From contig NZ_NJNQ01000002.1 in the NCBI RefSeq assembly GCF_002742445.1, positions 124,001 through 188,000 on the forward strand: a DNA stretch of 64,000 nt. The letters run 5' to 3'. This document shows positions 1-11,413 of this stretch, in pieces (the first letter of the stretch is position 1; the number at the start of each line of letters is the position of its first letter). Below the pieces are notes generated by a model. That model was not told the DNA's origin. It ran no database searches and was given only the letters and a program-made list of their open reading frames with translations. Both the position numbers and the translations under genes were made by a program. The DNA comes from Bifidobacterium sp. N4G05. Its GTDB lineage: Bacteria; Actinomycetota; Actinomycetes; Actinomycetales; Bifidobacteriaceae.

Positions 1-3000
1 GACCTCGATGTGCTTGTCGTGGATATCCACGCCCTGGGAGCGGTACACGGTGTGCACTTCCTCCACAATGTTCACTTGGGCGGCACGAGGGCCGAGGATG
101 CGCAGGATCTTCTTAGGATCGACGGAGCCTTCGATCAGCTGGGTGCCAGCTTCGACATGCTCGCCGTCCTTGACCATCATCGGGGCGCGACGGGTTACCG
201 GGTAGACGATCGGTTCGACGGATTCGTCGTCCGGCTTCAGCATGACCTGACGGCCGCGCTCGGTGTCTTCCACCTTGATCACGCCTGCGAACTCCGCGAT
301 CGGAGCCTCGCCCTTCGGGGTACGAGCTTCGAAAAGCTCGGTAACACGAGGAAGACCCTGGGTGATATCGGATGCGGAAGCGACGCCGCCGGAGTGGAAG
401 GAACGCAGCGTCAGCTGGGTACCAGGCTCGCCGATGGACTGTGCTGCCACGATGCCAACGGCCTCGCCGACGTCCACAAGCTTGTTGGTGGCCAGAGACC
501 AGCCATAGCACTTGGCGCACACACCGCGCTTGGAATCGCAAGTGAGCACGGAACGGGCCTTGACTTCTTCCACATCGTGGGCGACGAGATCGTTGAGCAC
601 GTCCATGGACAGCGCGTCGCCGGCCTTGTACAGCACGGTTTCGCCGTCGGCTGGATCGATCACGTCAGCTGCGAGCAGACGGGAGTACGGACCACCGTCG
701 GCAGCCTTGACGAGATGCAGGTTGCCTTCAGCGTCACGCTCGCCGACCTTCATCGTCAGGCCGCGCTTGGTGCCGCAATCCTCTTCGCGCACAATCACGT
801 CCTGGGAGACGTCCACCAGACGACGGGTCAGGTAACCAGACTCTGCGGTACGCAGTGCGGTATCGGCCAGACCCTTACGCGCGCCGTGCTGGGAGATGAA
901 GTATTCCAGCACGGACAGGCCGTCGCGGTAGTTGGACTTCACAGGTCGAGGAATGATCTCGCCCTTCGGGTTGGCCACGAGGCCTCGCATACCTGCGATC
1001 TGGTTGATCTGCATCATGTTTCCTCGTGCACCGGACTGCACGATGATAGCCAGATTGTTCTTGGAGTCGAAGTGTTTCTCGACAGCCTCGGAAACCTCAC
1101 TGGTGCACTTGGTCCACAGGTCGATGAGTTCCTGGCGGCGCTCCTCTTCGGTAAGCATACCGATTTCGTAGTTCTCGTTGACCTTGTCGGCTTCGGCTTC
1201 GTACTTCTCGATGAACTCGTCGCGCTCGGACGGCTGGATAACGTCGGAGAACGCGAAGGACACACCGGACCACGGTGCGCGGGTGAAGCCCATATCCTTC
1301 AGAGCGTCCAGCGTTGCAGCCACCTGTGCAGTGGAGTAACGGGTTGCGATGTCGTCGACGATCTTGCTCAGACGCTTCTTCGGAGCCTGATCATTCACGA
1401 ACGGGTAGTCGACCGGCAGCGTGCTGTTGAACAGGATGCGGCCGTAGGAGGTCGCGAAAAGCACGGAACCATCGTGGAAGCGCTCTTCCTTCACTACCGC
1501 CGGGCTGCCCGGTTCAGGATCGATGACTTCGATTTCGCTCGGTTCCCAACCCTTCGGAAGCACGAAGTCTTTCGGAAGGCGGATAAGCACCTTGGCCTGC
1601 ATGTCGATCTCGTGCTTGTCGAGCGCCATTTCGGCCTCTTCGAGCGAGGAGAACACACGGCCCTGGCCCTTGGCTCCGTCGATGACGGTGGTCAGGTAGT
1701 ACAGACCGAGGATCATGTCCTGGCTCGGCATGGTCACGGTGTGGCCGTCTGCCGGCTTCAGAATGTTGTCGGAAGCCATCATCAGGGAGCGGGCCTCGGC
1801 CTGGGCTTCAGCGGACAGCGGCAGGTGGACTGCCATCTGGTCGCCATCGAAGTCGGCATTGAATGCGGCACAGGCAAGCGGTGGCAGGTGGATGGCCTTG
1901 CCTTCCACCAGGATCGGCTCGAATGCCTGAATGCCCAGACGGTGCAGCGTAGGTGCACGGTTCAGAAGCACCGGATGTTCGGCGATGACCTCTTCGAGCA
2001 CACCCCACACTTCGGAATCGCCACGGTCCACAAGACGCTTGGCGCTCTTCATGTTCTGCGCGTAGTTGAGGTCCACAAGACGCTTGATGACGAACGGCTT
2101 GAACAGCTCGAGGGCCATCGGCTTCGGCAGACCGCACTGGTGCATGCGCAGGGACGGACCGACCACGATCACGGAACGGCCGGAGTAGTCCACACGCTTA
2201 CCAAGCAGGTTCTGACGGAAACGACCCTGCTTGCCCTTGAGCATGTCACTCAGGGACTTCAGCGGGCGGTTCGAAGCGCCGGTGACCGGGCGTCCACGAC
2301 GACCGTTGTCGAACAGGGAGTCGACGGCTTCCTGAAGCATGCGCTTTTCGTTGTTGAGCATGATTTCAGGAGCGCCGAGCTCGATCAGTCGCTTCAGACG
2401 GTTGTTACGGTTGATCACACGACGATAGAGGTCGTTGAGATCGGAAGTGGCGAAACGGCCACCGTCGAGCTGCACCATCGGACGCAGATCCGGCGGAATG
2501 ACCGGGATCACGTCGAGCACCATGGCTTCCGGCTTGTTGCCGGTGGTCAGGAAGGCGTTGACGACCTTCAGACGCTTCAGGGCGCGGGCCTTGCGCTGGC
2601 CGGTGCCGGTGTCGATTTCCTCACGCAGCTGCTTGGAAGCGGCCTCAAGATCGAAGTCCTGCAAGCGCTTCTTGATGGCTTCGGCGCCCATGCAGCCTTC
2701 GAAGTAGTCGCCGTAGCGGTCTTCCATTTCGCGCCACAGGTCGACGTCGCCTTCCATGTCGCCCGGCTTCAGGTTCTTGAAGCGGTCGAACACGGCGCTC
2801 AGACGCTGAATCTGCTCGTCGAAACGGATACGGATCGCGGCCATTTCACGCTCGGCGCTGTTGCGCAGCTTGGCGCGTGCGGAGCCCTTGGCTTCACCTT
2901 CGGCCTCAAGTTCGGCCAGATCGGATTCAACTTTCTTGGCACGCTCTTCGATTTCCGCGTTGCGACGCTTCTCCAGATTGGCGATGTCGTTGTCGAACTC

Positions 3001-3459
3001 GTCCTGCAGACCCGGAAGATCCTCGTGACGCTGTTCCTCATCGACGCTGGTAACCATGTAGGCGGCGAAGTAGATGACCTTTTCCAGATCCTTCGGAGCG
3101 ATGTTCAGCAGGTAGCCCAAACGGGACGGAACACCCTTGAAGAACCAGATGTGGGTCACCGGAGCGGCAAGCTCGATATGGCCCATGCGCTCACGGCGCA
3201 CACGGCTCTTGGTGACTTCCACACCGCAGCGTTCGCAGACGATGCCCTTGAAGCGCACGCGCTTGTACTTACCGCAGGCGCACTCCCAGTCACGGGTAGG
3301 TCCGAAGATCTGTTCGCCGAACAGACCGTCTTTCTCCGGCTTCAGGGTACGGTAGTTAATGGTTTCAGGCTTCTTGACCTCGCCGTGGCTCCAATTACGG
3401 ATGTCTTCGGCAGTGGCCAGGCCGATCCTCAGTTTGTCAAATGCGTTGACGTCCAGCAC
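1..3459 (-). CDS. rpoC: RNA polymerase subunit beta' (partial, C-terminus beyond left edge)
   Basis: Beta' subunit of DNA-dependent RNA polymerase; the first 1153 residues are present and the 3' end lies outside the window. The chosen GTG start (protein begins [10 protein letters not shown]) has AGGAC a few bases upstream and matches the usual actinobacterial N-terminus. A zinc-binding region has Cys60, Cys62, Cys75 and Cys78. The catalytic NADFDGD motif is at residues 534-540, with Mg-binding Asp536, Asp538 and Asp540. It lies about 90 bases downstream of rpoB on the same strand, so the two are cotranscribed as in nearly all bacteria. The reading frame is intact across the visible part. Identification is certain. 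Confidence 0.98.
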   Translation of the reverse strand, partial: MLDVNAFDKLRIGLATAEDIRNWSHGEVKKPETINYRTLKPEKDGLFGEQIFGPTRDWECACGKYKRVRFKGIVCERCGVEVTKSRVRRERMGHIELAAPVTHIWFFKGVPSRLGYLLNIAPKDLEKVIYFAAYMVTSVDEEQRHEDLPGLQDEFDNDIANLEKRRNAEIEERAKKVESDLAELEAEGEAKGSARAKLRNSAEREMAAIRIRFDEQIQRLSAVFDRFKNLKPGDMEGDVDLWREMEDRYGDYFEGCMGAEAIKKRLQDFDLEAASKQLREEIDTGTGQRKARALKRLKVVNAFLTTGNKPEAMVLDVIPVIPPDLRPMVQLDGGRFATSDLNDLYRRVINRNNRLKRLIELGAPEIMLNNEKRMLQEAVDSLFDNGRRGRPVTGASNRPLKSLSDMLKGKQGRFRQNLLGKRVDYSGRSVIVVGPSLRMHQCGLPKPMALELFKPFVIKRLVDLNYAQNMKSAKRLVDRGDSEVWGVLEEVIAEHPVLLNRAPTLHRLGIQAFEPILVEGKAIHLPPLACAAFNADFDGDQMAVHLPLSAEAQAEARSLMMASDNILKPADGHTVTMPSQDMILGLYYLTTVIDGAKGQGRVFSSLEEAEMALDKHEIDMQAKVLIRLPKDFVLPKGWEPSEIEVIDPEPGSPAVVKEERFHDGSVLFATSYGRILFNSTLPVDYPFVNDQAPKKRLSKIVDDIATRYSTAQVAATLDALKDMGFTRAPWSGVSFAFSDVIQPSERDEFIEKYEAEADKVNENYEIGMLTEEERRQELIDLWTKCTSEVSEAVEKHFDSKNNLAIIVQSGARGNMMQINQIAGMRGLVANPKGEIIPRPVKSNYRDGLSVLEYFISQHGARKGLADTALRTAESGYLTRRLVDVSQDVIVREEDCGTKRGLTMKVGERDAEGNLHLVKAADGGPYSRLLAADVIDPADGETVLYKAGDALSMDVLNDLVAHDVEEVKARSVLTCDSKRGVCAKCYGWSLATNKLVDVGEAVGIVAAQSIGEPGTQLTLRSFHSGGVASASDITQGLPRVTELFEARTPKGEAPIAEFAGVIKVEDTERGRQVMLKPDDESVEPIVYPVTRRAPMMVKDGEHVEAGTQLIEGSVDPKKILRILGPRAAQVNIVEEVHTVYRSQGVDIHDKHIEV

Positions 3460-3550
3460 TCTATTGTCCTGTCTATCGATTCTTAATGCTTAATCACGTT
3501 TCGTCAGGCTGGTCGCGCCACGTTTTCATACGACGCGACCAGCCATGGGA

Positions 3551-6500
3551 TCACTGGAATTCAGGCTCTTCCGCAACCTGGTCAGCCTTGGCGACCGCGT
3601 CGGGGCGCGCGCCGATGTTGAAGCCAAGATCGTCGGAGGAAGCAGACGGATCGTCGTCCTCGTCCTTCATGTCGATGGCCACACCTTCCGCGTTGAGCAC
3701 TTCGACGTTCAGGGACAGGGACTGCATTTCCTTGAGCAGCACCTTGAAGGATTCCGGAATGCCTGCCGGCGGCAGGTTGTCGCCCTTCACAATGGCGCCG
3801 TAGACACGCACGCGGCCGTCGACGTCATCGGACTTGGTGGTCATCATCTCGTGCAGCGTGTAGGCGGCACCGTAGGCCTCGAGGGCCCACACTTCCATTT
3901 CGCCAAAGCGCTGGCCACCGAACTGGGCCTTGCCACCCAACGGCTGCTGGGTGATCATGGAGTACGGGCCGGTGGAACGTGCGTGGATCTTGTCGTCGAC
4001 CAGGTGGTGCAGCTTCAGCATGTACATGTAGCCAACGGAAATCGGCTTCGGGTACGGTTCGCCGGTACGACCGTCGAACAGCACGGCCTTGCCGTCGTCT
4101 CCGACCAGCTTGTTGCCGTCGCGATCCGGCAAGGTGCAGGAAAGCAGTCCCTTAATGGTTTCCGGACGAACGCCGTCGAACACCGGGGTTGCCACCGGGG
4201 TGCCCGGCTCGCCCTTTTCGGCGCCCTGCGGAATGTTCTTCTTCCAAGCGGCTTCGATATCCGGGTCGAGGGAAATGTCCCAGCCGGCATGTGCGATCCA
4301 GCCCAAGTGCAGTTCCAGCACCTGGCCGAGGTTCATTCGAGAAGGCACGCCCAGCGGGTTCAGCATGATGTCGACCGGAGTACCATCCGCGAGGAACGGC
4401 ATATCCTCTTCCGGCAGAATGCGGGAGATAACACCCTTGTTGCCATGTCGGCCGGAGAGCTTGTCGCCCTGGGTGATCTTACGATGCTGCGCAATGTAGA
4501 CGCGAATCATCTGATTCACGCCGTTCGGCAGCTCGTCGCCGTCTTCTTCGGCGTCTTCGCGGGTGATCTCCTTGACGTCGATCACCGTACCGGTCTCGCC
4601 GTGAGGCACACGCAGCGAGGTGTCACGAACTTCGCGGCTCTTCTCACCGAAGATGGCGCGCAGCAGACGCTCTTCCGGAGTCAGCTCGGTTTCGCCCTTC
4701 GGGGTGACCTTACCCACCAGAATGTCGCCGGCTTCGACTTCGGCGCCGATGCGGATAATGCCACGCTCGTCGAGGTTGGCCACCGCGTCTTCGCCGACGT
4801 TCGGCAGATCACGGGTGATCTCCTCGGCACCCAGCTTGGTTTCGCGGGCGTCGATCTCGTATTCCTCGATGTGGATGGAGCTCAGGGTGTCGTCCTGCAC
4901 GAGACGCTGGGAGATGATCACAGCATCCTCGTAGTTATAGCCGTTCCACGGCATGAAGGCGATGAGCAGGTTCTTGCCCAGAGCCATTTCACCCTTCTGG
5001 GTTGCCGGGCCGTCGGCCAGCACGGTGCCGGCTTCCACACGTTCGCCGTCGTGGATCAGCGGCACCTGGTTGTAACAGGTGGTCTGGTTGGAACGGCGGA
5101 ACTTGGCCAGCTTGTAGGAGCTGGTGGTGCCATCGTCGTTCATTACACGGATGATATCGGCGGAAACATAGGTCACCACGCCCGGCTTCTCAGCCAGAAT
5201 CACATCACCGGAATCAACGGCTGCACGCCATTCGGCACCGGTGCCCACCAGCGGGCGCTCGGATTCGATCAGCGGCACGGCCTGGCGCTGCATGTTGGTA
5301 CCCATCAGTGCTCGGTGGCCCTCATCGTGTTCCAGGAACGGAATCAGGGATGCGCCGACGGAAACCATCTGGCGCGGGGAAACGTCCATGTAGTCAACGG
5401 AGCTGACCGGCACATCGACCGCTTCTTCCTCACCGACTCGGGCAAGGGCCTGCTTCTTGACGAAGTTGCCGTTCTCGTCGAGCTCCTGGTTGGCCTGTGC
5501 GATGACGTGCTCGGCATCGCGGTCTGCGGTCATGTATTCGACCTCGTCGGTCACATGGCCGTTGACGACCTTACGGTACGGGGTCTCGATGAAGCCGAAC
5601 GGGTTGATGCGGCCGAAGGTTGCCAGAGAGCCGATAAGACCGATGTTCGGGCCTTCAGGAGACTCGATCGGGCACATACGGCCGAAGTGGGACGGGTGCA
5701 CGTCTCGCACTTCCATGGATGCACGGTCGCGGGACAGACCGCCAGGACCCAGAGCGGACAGACGACGCTTGTTGGTCACACCTGCCAGCGGGTTGTTCTG
5801 ATCCATGAACTGCGACAGCTGGGAGGTTCCGAAGAACTCCTTGATGGTGGCGTTCACAGGGCGGATGTTGATCAGGGACTGCGGGGTGATGGCCTCCGGA
5901 TCCTGAGTGGTCATACGCTCGCGGACCACGCGCTCCATACGGCTCAGACCAGTGCGCAGCTGGTTCTGGATCAGCTCGCCGACCTGACGGATACGACGGT
6001 TGCCGAAGTGGTCGATATCGTCGACGTCCACGCGCAGATCCACATCCTGACCATCACGCTTGCCCGGGAACTTGGTGTCGCCGGCATGCAGAGTGACCAG
6101 ATACTTGATGGTGGAGATGATGTCTTCGCGAGACAGGCTGCGATCGTTGATATCCTTCTCCAAGCCAAGCTTGCGGTTGATCTTGTAACGGCCGACGCGG
6201 GCCAGATCGTAACGCTTGGTGTTGAAGTAGAAGGAATCCAGCAGATTGCGGCCAGCTTCCGGCGTCGGGGTGTCGGCCGGGCGGATCTTGCGGTACAGAT
6301 CGGTCAGAGCCTCGTCCTGGGTCTGCACGGTCTCCTTGGCGAGCGCGTCCATGACCAGCGGGTAATCTTTGAAGGCGTCGGCGATCTCGTCCTTGGTCAT
6401 ACCGATGGCCATGAGGAACACGATGGCGGACTGCTTGCGCTTACGATCCACACGCACGCCGAGCACATCACGCTTGTCGATCTCGAACTCGAGCCATGCG

Positions 6501-7111
6501 CCACGGCTCGGAATGATCTTCGCGCCGAAGACTTCCTTGTCGGAAGTACGATCCTGGCTACGGTCGAAGTACACGCCCGGAGAACGCACCAGCTGAGACA
6601 CGATCACTCGCTCGGTACCGCCGATGATGAAGGTGCCGTGCGGGGTCTGCAGCGGGAAATCGCCCATGAACACGGTCTGGGATTTGATTTCGCCGGTGTC
6701 GCCGTTCTCGAACTCAGCGTTCACGTACAGCGGAGCGGAGTAGGTATAATCCTTCTCCTTGCACTCCTGCACGGTGTGGCGCGGTTCCTCGAAATACGGA
6801 TCGGAGAAGGTCAGGCTCATGGTCTGAGCGAAGTTCTCGATCGGGGAGATCTCCTGAAAGACCTCGTCAAGACCAGAGGTGTGGGACACGGTATTGGTGC
6901 CGTTCTCCAAATCCTCCTCGACACGCTTCTGCCAGCGCTCGTTGCCGATGAGCCAGTCAAAGCTGTCAGTCTGTACACCCAACAGGTAGGGTACATCAAT
7001 GGGCTCGCGGATGGAGCCGAAATTCACACGGTCCGACGCCTTGTGCAGATCAATATCGTGCTGGTCGGCGCGTGCGATGATGGTGGTGGTGTTCGTCGTA
7101 GCCTCAGCCAA
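3551..7111 (-). CDS. rpoB: RNA polymerase subunit beta
   Basis: Beta subunit of RNA polymerase, 1186 residues from a TTG start. TTG is preferred because AAGGA stands seven bases before it and the protein then begins (M)AEATTNTTT, the start I recall for other bifidobacterial RpoB proteins. An in-frame ATG 23 codons upstream (7180) is possible but adds residues unlike the family. The rifampicin-binding region ([15 protein letters not shown]) is near residues 430-460 and looks wild type. The C-terminus is a short acidic tail. It is transcribed leftward into rpoC; the promoter should lie between this gene and the membrane protein gene ending at 7275. Confidence 0.98.
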   Translation of the reverse strand: MAEATTNTTTIIARADQHDIDLHKASDRVNFGSIREPIDVPYLLGVQTDSFDWLIGNERWQKRVEEDLENGTNTVSHTSGLDEVFQEISPIENFAQTMSLTFSDPYFEEPRHTVQECKEKDYTYSAPLYVNAEFENGDTGEIKSQTVFMGDFPLQTPHGTFIIGGTERVIVSQLVRSPGVYFDRSQDRTSDKEVFGAKIIPSRGAWLEFEIDKRDVLGVRVDRKRKQSAIVFLMAIGMTKDEIADAFKDYPLVMDALAKETVQTQDEALTDLYRKIRPADTPTPEAGRNLLDSFYFNTKRYDLARVGRYKINRKLGLEKDINDRSLSREDIISTIKYLVTLHAGDTKFPGKRDGQDVDLRVDVDDIDHFGNRRIRQVGELIQNQLRTGLSRMERVVRERMTTQDPEAITPQSLINIRPVNATIKEFFGTSQLSQFMDQNNPLAGVTNKRRLSALGPGGLSRDRASMEVRDVHPSHFGRMCPIESPEGPNIGLIGSLATFGRINPFGFIETPYRKVVNGHVTDEVEYMTADRDAEHVIAQANQELDENGNFVKKQALARVGEEEAVDVPVSSVDYMDVSPRQMVSVGASLIPFLEHDEGHRALMGTNMQRQAVPLIESERPLVGTGAEWRAAVDSGDVILAEKPGVVTYVSADIIRVMNDDGTTSSYKLAKFRRSNQTTCYNQVPLIHDGERVEAGTVLADGPATQKGEMALGKNLLIAFMPWNGYNYEDAVIISQRLVQDDTLSSIHIEEYEIDARETKLGAEEITRDLPNVGEDAVANLDERGIIRIGAEVEAGDILVGKVTPKGETELTPEERLLRAIFGEKSREVRDTSLRVPHGETGTVIDVKEITREDAEEDGDELPNGVNQMIRVYIAQHRKITQGDKLSGRHGNKGVISRILPEEDMPFLADGTPVDIMLNPLGVPSRMNLGQVLELHLGWIAHAGWDISLDPDIEAAWKKNIPQGAEKGEPGTPVATPVFDGVRPETIKGLLSCTLPDRDGNKLVGDDGKAVLFDGRTGEPYPKPISVGYMYMLKLHHLVDDKIHARSTGPYSMITQQPLGGKAQFGGQRFGEMEVWALEAYGAAYTLHEMMTTKSDDVDGRVRVYGAIVKGDNLPPAGIPESFKVLLKEMQSLSLNVEVLNAEGVAIDMKDEDDDPSASSDDLGFNIGARPDAVAKADQVAEEPEFQ

Positions 7112-7274
7112 TGGACGTTCCTTATCGCTCGCTAAATCGTTTCGATATGTTTCCCCGGAAGCGCTCCCATTGGCCACCATATGCCTAGTACGCGGGCGCT
7201 TCTTCTTTGTCAGCGTGCCCGCTATATGACACGCATGTACGCAAAGTCATGAGAATAACATATCCTGTAGATTT

Positions 7275-7919
7275 TTATTCGACAGTTATGCCGACCGGAT
7301 CGGACTTGGCTTTGGGATGCCCTTCAAGTGAAAGCTGCGCCGAATACACGCCCCGATCCGCCTTCGGTAGGGTGGATTCCTCCACACACTCACTGCCGAT
7401 ACGCGTTCCCGGCCAAGTAATCGTCTGCTTGACCTCGTCGCCCTTCGCCAAGAGACGATAATCAGCATCCACAGGACACACATTCGACTTCCAAATCACA
7501 TCATCGCCCGATTTGATCGTCAACACAACGTTGGAAGCCGATATATCAACCAAACAGCCGACCTTGCTGGAACCGTCATATTTGATATCCGTCGTAAAAT
7601 CCATCGAACCGCCCACGCCGAAACTCGACGCCGCAGGAGTCAACGAAAGCGCAACATTCGTCGCGCCGCAATCCGGCACCCCGCTTTTCTTCTTCTTCGT
7701 CGGGGACGGCACTTCCTTACGGGAAATCGCATACACATCCGCATGATGAATCTCCCGATTCACCGCAACAATCCCCCTAGACAGGGAATACAGGCAAAAC
7801 ACCAGAAAAGAGACCAGCACCACCACCGCAATACCGAAGACAATGCGACGACGACGAAATATCGTCTGCTGTTTTTTCGAACGCTTCTTGCCGGATTTCG
7901 AGAACGTCTTCTGTGCCAT
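7275..7919 (-). CDS. Single-pass membrane protein with extracytoplasmic Ig-like domain, unknown function
   Basis: About 214 residues from an ATG at 7919; an upstream start at 7949 is possible and neither has a clear ribosome site. The N-terminus is strongly basic (KSGKKRSKKQQ), followed by one hydrophobic segment at about residues 25-48. After a Lys/Pro-rich linker (PSPTKKKKS) comes a beta-rich outer domain with two Cys pairs, probably disulfides. The end of the domain (GVYSAQLSLEGHPKAKSDP) resembles Ig-like or BsuPI-type folds of actinobacterial envelope proteins. The type II topology is clear from the sequence; the function is not. It lies upstream of rpoB on the same strand, separated by about 160 bases. 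Confidence 0.75.
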   Translation of the reverse strand: MAQKTFSKSGKKRSKKQQTIFRRRRIVFGIAVVVLVSFLVFCLYSLSRGIVAVNREIHHADVYAISRKEVPSPTKKKKSGVPDCGATNVALSLTPAASSFGVGGSMDFTTDIKYDGSSKVGCLVDISASNVVLTIKSGDDVIWKSNVCPVDADYRLLAKGDEVKQTITWPGTRIGSECVEESTLPKADRGVYSAQLSLEGHPKAKSDPVGITVE

Positions 7920-7970
7920 GATTCCACAGTCTAGCGTGCGCGCATCCAAAGAACATCGGCACCCGCCTTT

Positions 7971-8915
7971 TCATACCGGAAGACGCACAGCCGCATTCGG
8001 CAGGATCTCAATAAGACCATCCTCATCCAACGACGCGATACAACGGTCAAGTTGGATATGATCATTCCACAATCGTTCAAGCGACTTACGATCGACGGCA
8101 ATCTCACCTTCCGGCAGATTACGCAACGCATTCAGCACCAGTCCACGCACCTGACGATCCGTACCCTGAAAACGCTGACGCGGCCTTGTACGACGCTCCC
8201 CCAATCCCGGTCGTCCATCACGCAAAAACACACACAGCGAAGAAACTGGACACGCCTCACACAACGGCGATTTCGCCGCACACACAATCGCACCCAATTC
8301 CATAACCGACTGATTCCACACCACCGAAGAACGGTCGAACCGCCTGCATTTCGACACACCATCCTGTGGCAACACTTGCCTCGCCAATGCACGCTCAGCA
8401 GGGCTCGCAGCACCACCAAGCGACTCCACACCAAGAAAAACCCTCGAAAGCACCCTGCGAATATTCGTATCTACCACCGCGATGCGCTCGCCGAATGCGA
8501 AACTCATCACTGCGCTGGCCGTGTAATCGCCGATCCCCGGCAGAGCCAACAGCTTATCGTATGTTCGCGGCAGCTCATTGCCATAGTCGGAAGCGACCAC
8601 ACGAGCGCATTCCTGCAAGCGCAACGCGCGCCGAGGGTACCCAAGCCTGCCCCAGGCAGTGATCACATCAGATTTCGCCGCACCTGCAAGCGCAGCCGCA
8701 TCAGGCCAACGCTCCATCCAATCGTTCCAATACGGCAACACACGGCTCATCTGCGTCTGCTGGCTCATCACCTCGGAAACAAGCACACCCCATGGCGTGG
8801 CACGGCCGAATCGCCACGGCAGATCACGCGCCGAGGCATGCCACCATTCGGCGAGCGCGACCGCCACAGCTTCGGCGTTTTCGATTTCAGCATTATTCCC
8901 ATTCGTGTCGTTCAT
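7971..8915 (-). CDS. mutY: A/G-specific adenine DNA glycosylase
   Basis: Base-excision repair enzyme that removes adenine mispaired with 8-oxoguanine. About 314 residues from ATG 8915; longer versions (8936, 8990) would run into the divergent trmL start, so the shorter start is chosen. The catalytic Glu48 is in SEVMSQQT, the helix-hairpin-helix LPGIGDYTA is at 125-133, and catalytic Asp149 is in VVDTNIRRV. The iron-sulfur cysteines Cys212, Cys219, Cys222 and Cys228 have the family spacing (C-x6-C-x2-C-x5-C). The C-terminal 8-oxoG-recognition domain is short compared with E. coli MutY, as is common in actinobacteria. It diverges from trmL with only about 20 bases between starts. Confidence 0.95.
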   Translation of the reverse strand: MNDTNGNNAEIENAEAVAVALAEWWHASARDLPWRFGRATPWGVLVSEVMSQQTQMSRVLPYWNDWMERWPDAAALAGAAKSDVITAWGRLGYPRRALRLQECARVVASDYGNELPRTYDKLLALPGIGDYTASAVMSFAFGERIAVVDTNIRRVLSRVFLGVESLGGAASPAERALARQVLPQDGVSKCRRFDRSSVVWNQSVMELGAIVCAAKSPLCEACPVSSLCVFLRDGRPGLGERRTRPRQRFQGTDRQVRGLVLNALRNLPEGEIAVDRKSLERLWNDHIQLDRCIASLDEDGLIEILPNAAVRLPV

Positions 8916-8934
8916 CGTACCTATTCTTGCATTC

Positions 8935-9600
8935 ATGACGAACGAAGAGCATACCAATGACGCGCAAGGCGCAAACGCAGCGGAAGCCAAAGTCGAGAAA
9001 ATGTTCGAATACGGCTACCGCAAATCGAATTACGGCCCGGACGAACTCGTGACCGATGCGCACGGCAATCCGATTTCCGTAGTCGACGCGATGCTGTCGG
9101 CCGAAGACGCGGCAAAAGCCGAAACCTCCACGCCCCACCTGTGCTACTACTCCCCCCGAATTCCAGGCAACACCGGTTCGGCAATCCGCCTGTGCGCGGT
9201 GACCGGCACGATCCTGCATTTGGTGGAGCCGCTTGGATTCAATCTGCGCGATACGAAGCTGCGCCGCGCCGGATTGGATTATCACGACATGGCGCACGTG
9301 GTATTACACCCGAATTTTGAAAACCTAGTGGAATCCATGCCGAATTCTCGCATCATCGCGTTCACCGCACATGCCACCAAACTGTATACCGACATCGAAT
9401 ACAAACCGACCGACATTCTGCTGTTCGGCCCGGAGCCGGGCAATATTCCCGATCCGATGGATATTATGGCCGGGCCGCACGTGACCGAACAGGTGCGATT
9501 GCCAATGCGCCCAAGCCTGCGCTCCCTGAACCTCACCAACTGCGCGTCCATTGCCATCTATGAAGCTTGGCGCCAGCTAGGCTTCGCCGGCGGCCAGTGA
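8935..9600 (+). CDS. trmL: tRNA (cytidine/uridine-34-2'-O)-methyltransferase, SPOUT family
   Basis: Predicted to 2'-O-methylate the wobble nucleotide of tRNA-Leu isoacceptors. 221 residues from ATG 8935. The first ~65 residues are a poorly conserved extension. The SPOUT core begins near LCYYSPRIPGNTGSAIRLCAVTG, the substrate/AdoMet loop typical of TrmL, and ends with the knot motifs LLFGPEPGNIP, VRLPMRPSLRSLNLTNCASI and AIYEAWRQLGF. The family usually has FGxExxGLP; here it is FGPEPGNIP, a modest change. The start lacks a strong ribosome site and lies almost on the divergent mutY start. TrmL is the best family match; a related SPOUT rRNA methylase is less likely. Confidence 0.85.
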   Translation: MTNEEHTNDAQGANAAEAKVEKMFEYGYRKSNYGPDELVTDAHGNPISVVDAMLSAEDAAKAETSTPHLCYYSPRIPGNTGSAIRLCAVTGTILHLVEPLGFNLRDTKLRRAGLDYHDMAHVVLHPNFENLVESMPNSRIIAFTAHATKLYTDIEYKPTDILLFGPEPGNIPDPMDIMAGPHVTEQVRLPMRPSLRSLNLTNCASIAIYEAWRQLGFAGGQ

Positions 9601-9662
9601 TTCCTCCCCTGCCTGCCAACTTCTAGGTTTTTCAATAATTTTGCTTTTGTATAGCAAGTTCC

Positions 9663-9754
9663 GCTGGAGAGGCGGCGGGGTCTATTCCCGACACGCTCCA
9701 GGCCGCTCAGGCCAAGTCTTTACGGTCTGAAACAGACCCCGCCGCCTCTCCAGC
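9663..9754 (+). repeat. Stem-loop element, copy 1 (21-bp perfect arms, conserved 50-nt loop)
   Basis: Arms 9663-9683 and 9734-9754 are exact reverse complements (21 bp) around a 50-base interior. The interior contains a smaller hairpin, GGCC-gctca-GGCC, and ends TTACGGTCT then an A-rich base. It starts about 60 bases after the trmL stop. The interior is nearly identical to that of copy 2 read on the other strand, while the arms differ. It is not a standard terminator: the loop is too long and no T-run follows. It could be a structured RNA, a 3'-UTR element or a DNA hairpin. Confidence 0.7.
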
Positions 9755-9823
9755 TGCGCTGAGTTCAACTTAAGTAAGTTTTCTTTTCTTTTATGCAAGA
9801 CGCAACGAGATGTACGAAAGCGA

Positions 9824-9910
9824 GCAGAAGAGCGGGATATTCTGTTCGAGACCGTAAGCTTGGCCAAACGGCCTTGAGTGTGTCGCGAATAGAATATCCC
9901 GCTCTTCTGC
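9824..9910 (-). repeat. Stem-loop element, copy 2 (20-bp perfect arms, same loop as copy 1, opposite orientation)
   Basis: Arms 9824-9843 and 9891-9910 are exact reverse complements (20 bp) around 47 bases. Read on the minus strand the interior begins ATTCGCGACAC, contains GGCC-gttt-GGCC, then GGCCAAGC and TTACGGTCT. It aligns with copy 1 almost throughout, with a few substitutions and three deleted bases. It lies about 100 bases past the stop of the minus-strand DUF711 gene, so each copy reads in the same direction as the gene before it. The arms differ from copy 1 at roughly half of positions, yet pairing is perfect in both. Confidence 0.7.
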
Positions 9911-10009
9911 GACCTCCCCATTACAGCAGCTTATGCACCCAACGCAAGCACAGATCGCAAGAATGAATCGCACGCGACAAGCATGCATCGGGAAGAGGGA
10001 AGGGAGGGG

Positions 10010-11374
10010 CTAGTTTTTGAAGCTGTGGATTGGGGCAGGGATGCGACCGCCTCGAGTCACGAAAGCTTCGCAGCTGGTCTGGTTGACTGGAATGATCGGC
10101 GCATATCCCATCAGGCCGCCGAAGTTGGCCATCTCCCCTACGCCTTTGCCTTCAACCGGAATCACGCGCACAGCCGTGGTCTTCTGGTTGACCATGCCGA
10201 TCGCGGCCTCATCGGCGATGATGCCGGAAATGGTGGATGCGGTGGTGTCTCCCGGAATGGCGATCATGTCAAGTCCGACGGAGCACACGCAGGTCATGGC
10301 TTCAAGCTTTTCGATCTTCAGGCAGCCATTGGTTGCCGCATCGATCATGTTCTTGTCTTCGGAGACAGGGATGAACGCGCCGGACAGTCCGCCGACGTAG
10401 GAGGACGCCATGATGCCGCCCTTCTTCACCTGATCGTTGAGCATGGCGAGCGCCGCGGTGGTGCCCGGTGCACCAACCTGTTCGAGGCCGATCTTCTCAA
10501 GCACTTCGCCGACGGAGTCGCCTACGGCCGGGGTCGGTGCGAGGGAAAGGTCGATGATGCCGAATGGAATGCCGAGGCGACGGGATGCCTCCTGTGCCAC
10601 CAGCTGGCCGACGCGCGTAATCTTGAACGCAGTGCGCTTGATGGTTTCGCACAGGAATTCGAAGTCCTTGCCCTTGGCTTCGTCGAGCGCGCGGGAAACC
10701 ACGCCGGGGCCGGAAACGCCGACGTTGATGACCGCGTCGCCTTCGGTTACGCCATGGAAGCCACCTGCCATGAACGGGTTGTCGTCGGGGGCATTGCAGA
10801 ATGCCACGAATTTCACGCATCCGTAGGAATCGTTATCTGCGGTGGCATGTGCGATGTCTTTGATGATGTGGCCGAGCAGTTCGACGGAGTTCATGTCGAT
10901 GCCGGTCTTAGTGGATCCCACGTTGACGGACGAGCAGACAATGTCGGTTTCGCTCAGCGCCTTCGGCAGGGAGCGGATGAGCAGCTCTTCAGCAGGGGTC
11001 ATGGACTTGGATACGAGAGCGGAGTAGCCGCCGATCAGGTCGACGCCGACCTTCTTCGCCGCCTTGTCAAGCGCATGCGCGATTTTCACGAAATCATCCG
11101 ACGTTTTGCACGAGCTTGCGCCGACCAAGGAAATTGGGGTGACAGTGATGCGCTTGTTGACGATCGGAATGCCGTAGTCGCGTTCGATGGCTTTGCCGGT
11201 GGATACGAGATCCTTGGCGTACGTGGTGATTTTGTTGTAGATGTTGTCGCAGACTTCGTCGACGCTGTCGGCCGCGCAGTCCAGCAGGCTGATGCCCATG
11301 GTGATGGTGCGTACGTCGAGCTTCTCCTGCTCGATCATCTTGTTGGTCTCGTGGACCTCCATGATATTCAGCAT
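10010..11374 (-). CDS. DUF711 / UPF0210 family protein
   Basis: 454 residues, the usual length of the UPF0210 (DUF711) family, whose biochemical role is not established. Visible family features are the N-terminal helix region [23 protein letters not shown], the glycine-rich [13 protein letters not shown] and conserved cysteines ([28 protein letters not shown]). AAGGA lies before the ATG. It follows an ACT-domain gene after 39 bases on the same strand; this pair is conserved in Firmicutes and actinobacteria, which suggests amino-acid sensing by the small partner. No signal peptide is seen, so it is cytoplasmic. Confidence 0.9.
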   Translation of the reverse strand: MLNIMEVHETNKMIEQEKLDVRTITMGISLLDCAADSVDEVCDNIYNKITTYAKDLVSTGKAIERDYGIPIVNKRITVTPISLVGASSCKTSDDFVKIAHALDKAAKKVGVDLIGGYSALVSKSMTPAEELLIRSLPKALSETDIVCSSVNVGSTKTGIDMNSVELLGHIIKDIAHATADNDSYGCVKFVAFCNAPDDNPFMAGGFHGVTEGDAVINVGVSGPGVVSRALDEAKGKDFEFLCETIKRTAFKITRVGQLVAQEASRRLGIPFGIIDLSLAPTPAVGDSVGEVLEKIGLEQVGAPGTTAALAMLNDQVKKGGIMASSYVGGLSGAFIPVSEDKNMIDAATNGCLKIEKLEAMTCVCSVGLDMIAIPGDTTASTISGIIADEAAIGMVNQKTTAVRVIPVEGKGVGEMANFGGLMGYAPIIPVNQTSCEAFVTRGGRIPAPIHSFKN

Positions 11375-11413
11375 GATGTGTTCCTTCGCTCCTTACCGAT
11401 GAACCCTGATGGA

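Larger units (their letters stand above)
9601..10009. other. 409-bp convergent intergenic region
   Basis: No gene is seen here. The region holds two long stem-loop elements (9663-9754 and 9824-9910), described separately, separated by about 70 bases with a T-rich stretch (TTTTCTTTTCTTTT) near 9778-9793. Genes on both sides point into it: trmL from the left, the DUF711 gene from the right. Confidence 0.8.

Noticed and set aside
10..3486. An open frame of 1158 codons on the plus strand opposite rpoC
   Set aside because: It is a shadow: in this codon-biased, GC-rich gene the antisense frame rarely meets a stop. The translation is low-complexity, rich in His, Val, Gly and Leu, with no motif, while the minus-strand frame is clearly RpoC.
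3545..7135. An open frame of 1196 codons on the plus strand opposite rpoB
   Set aside because: Same cause as the frame opposite rpoC; no ribosome site or domain, and RpoB occupies the other strand.
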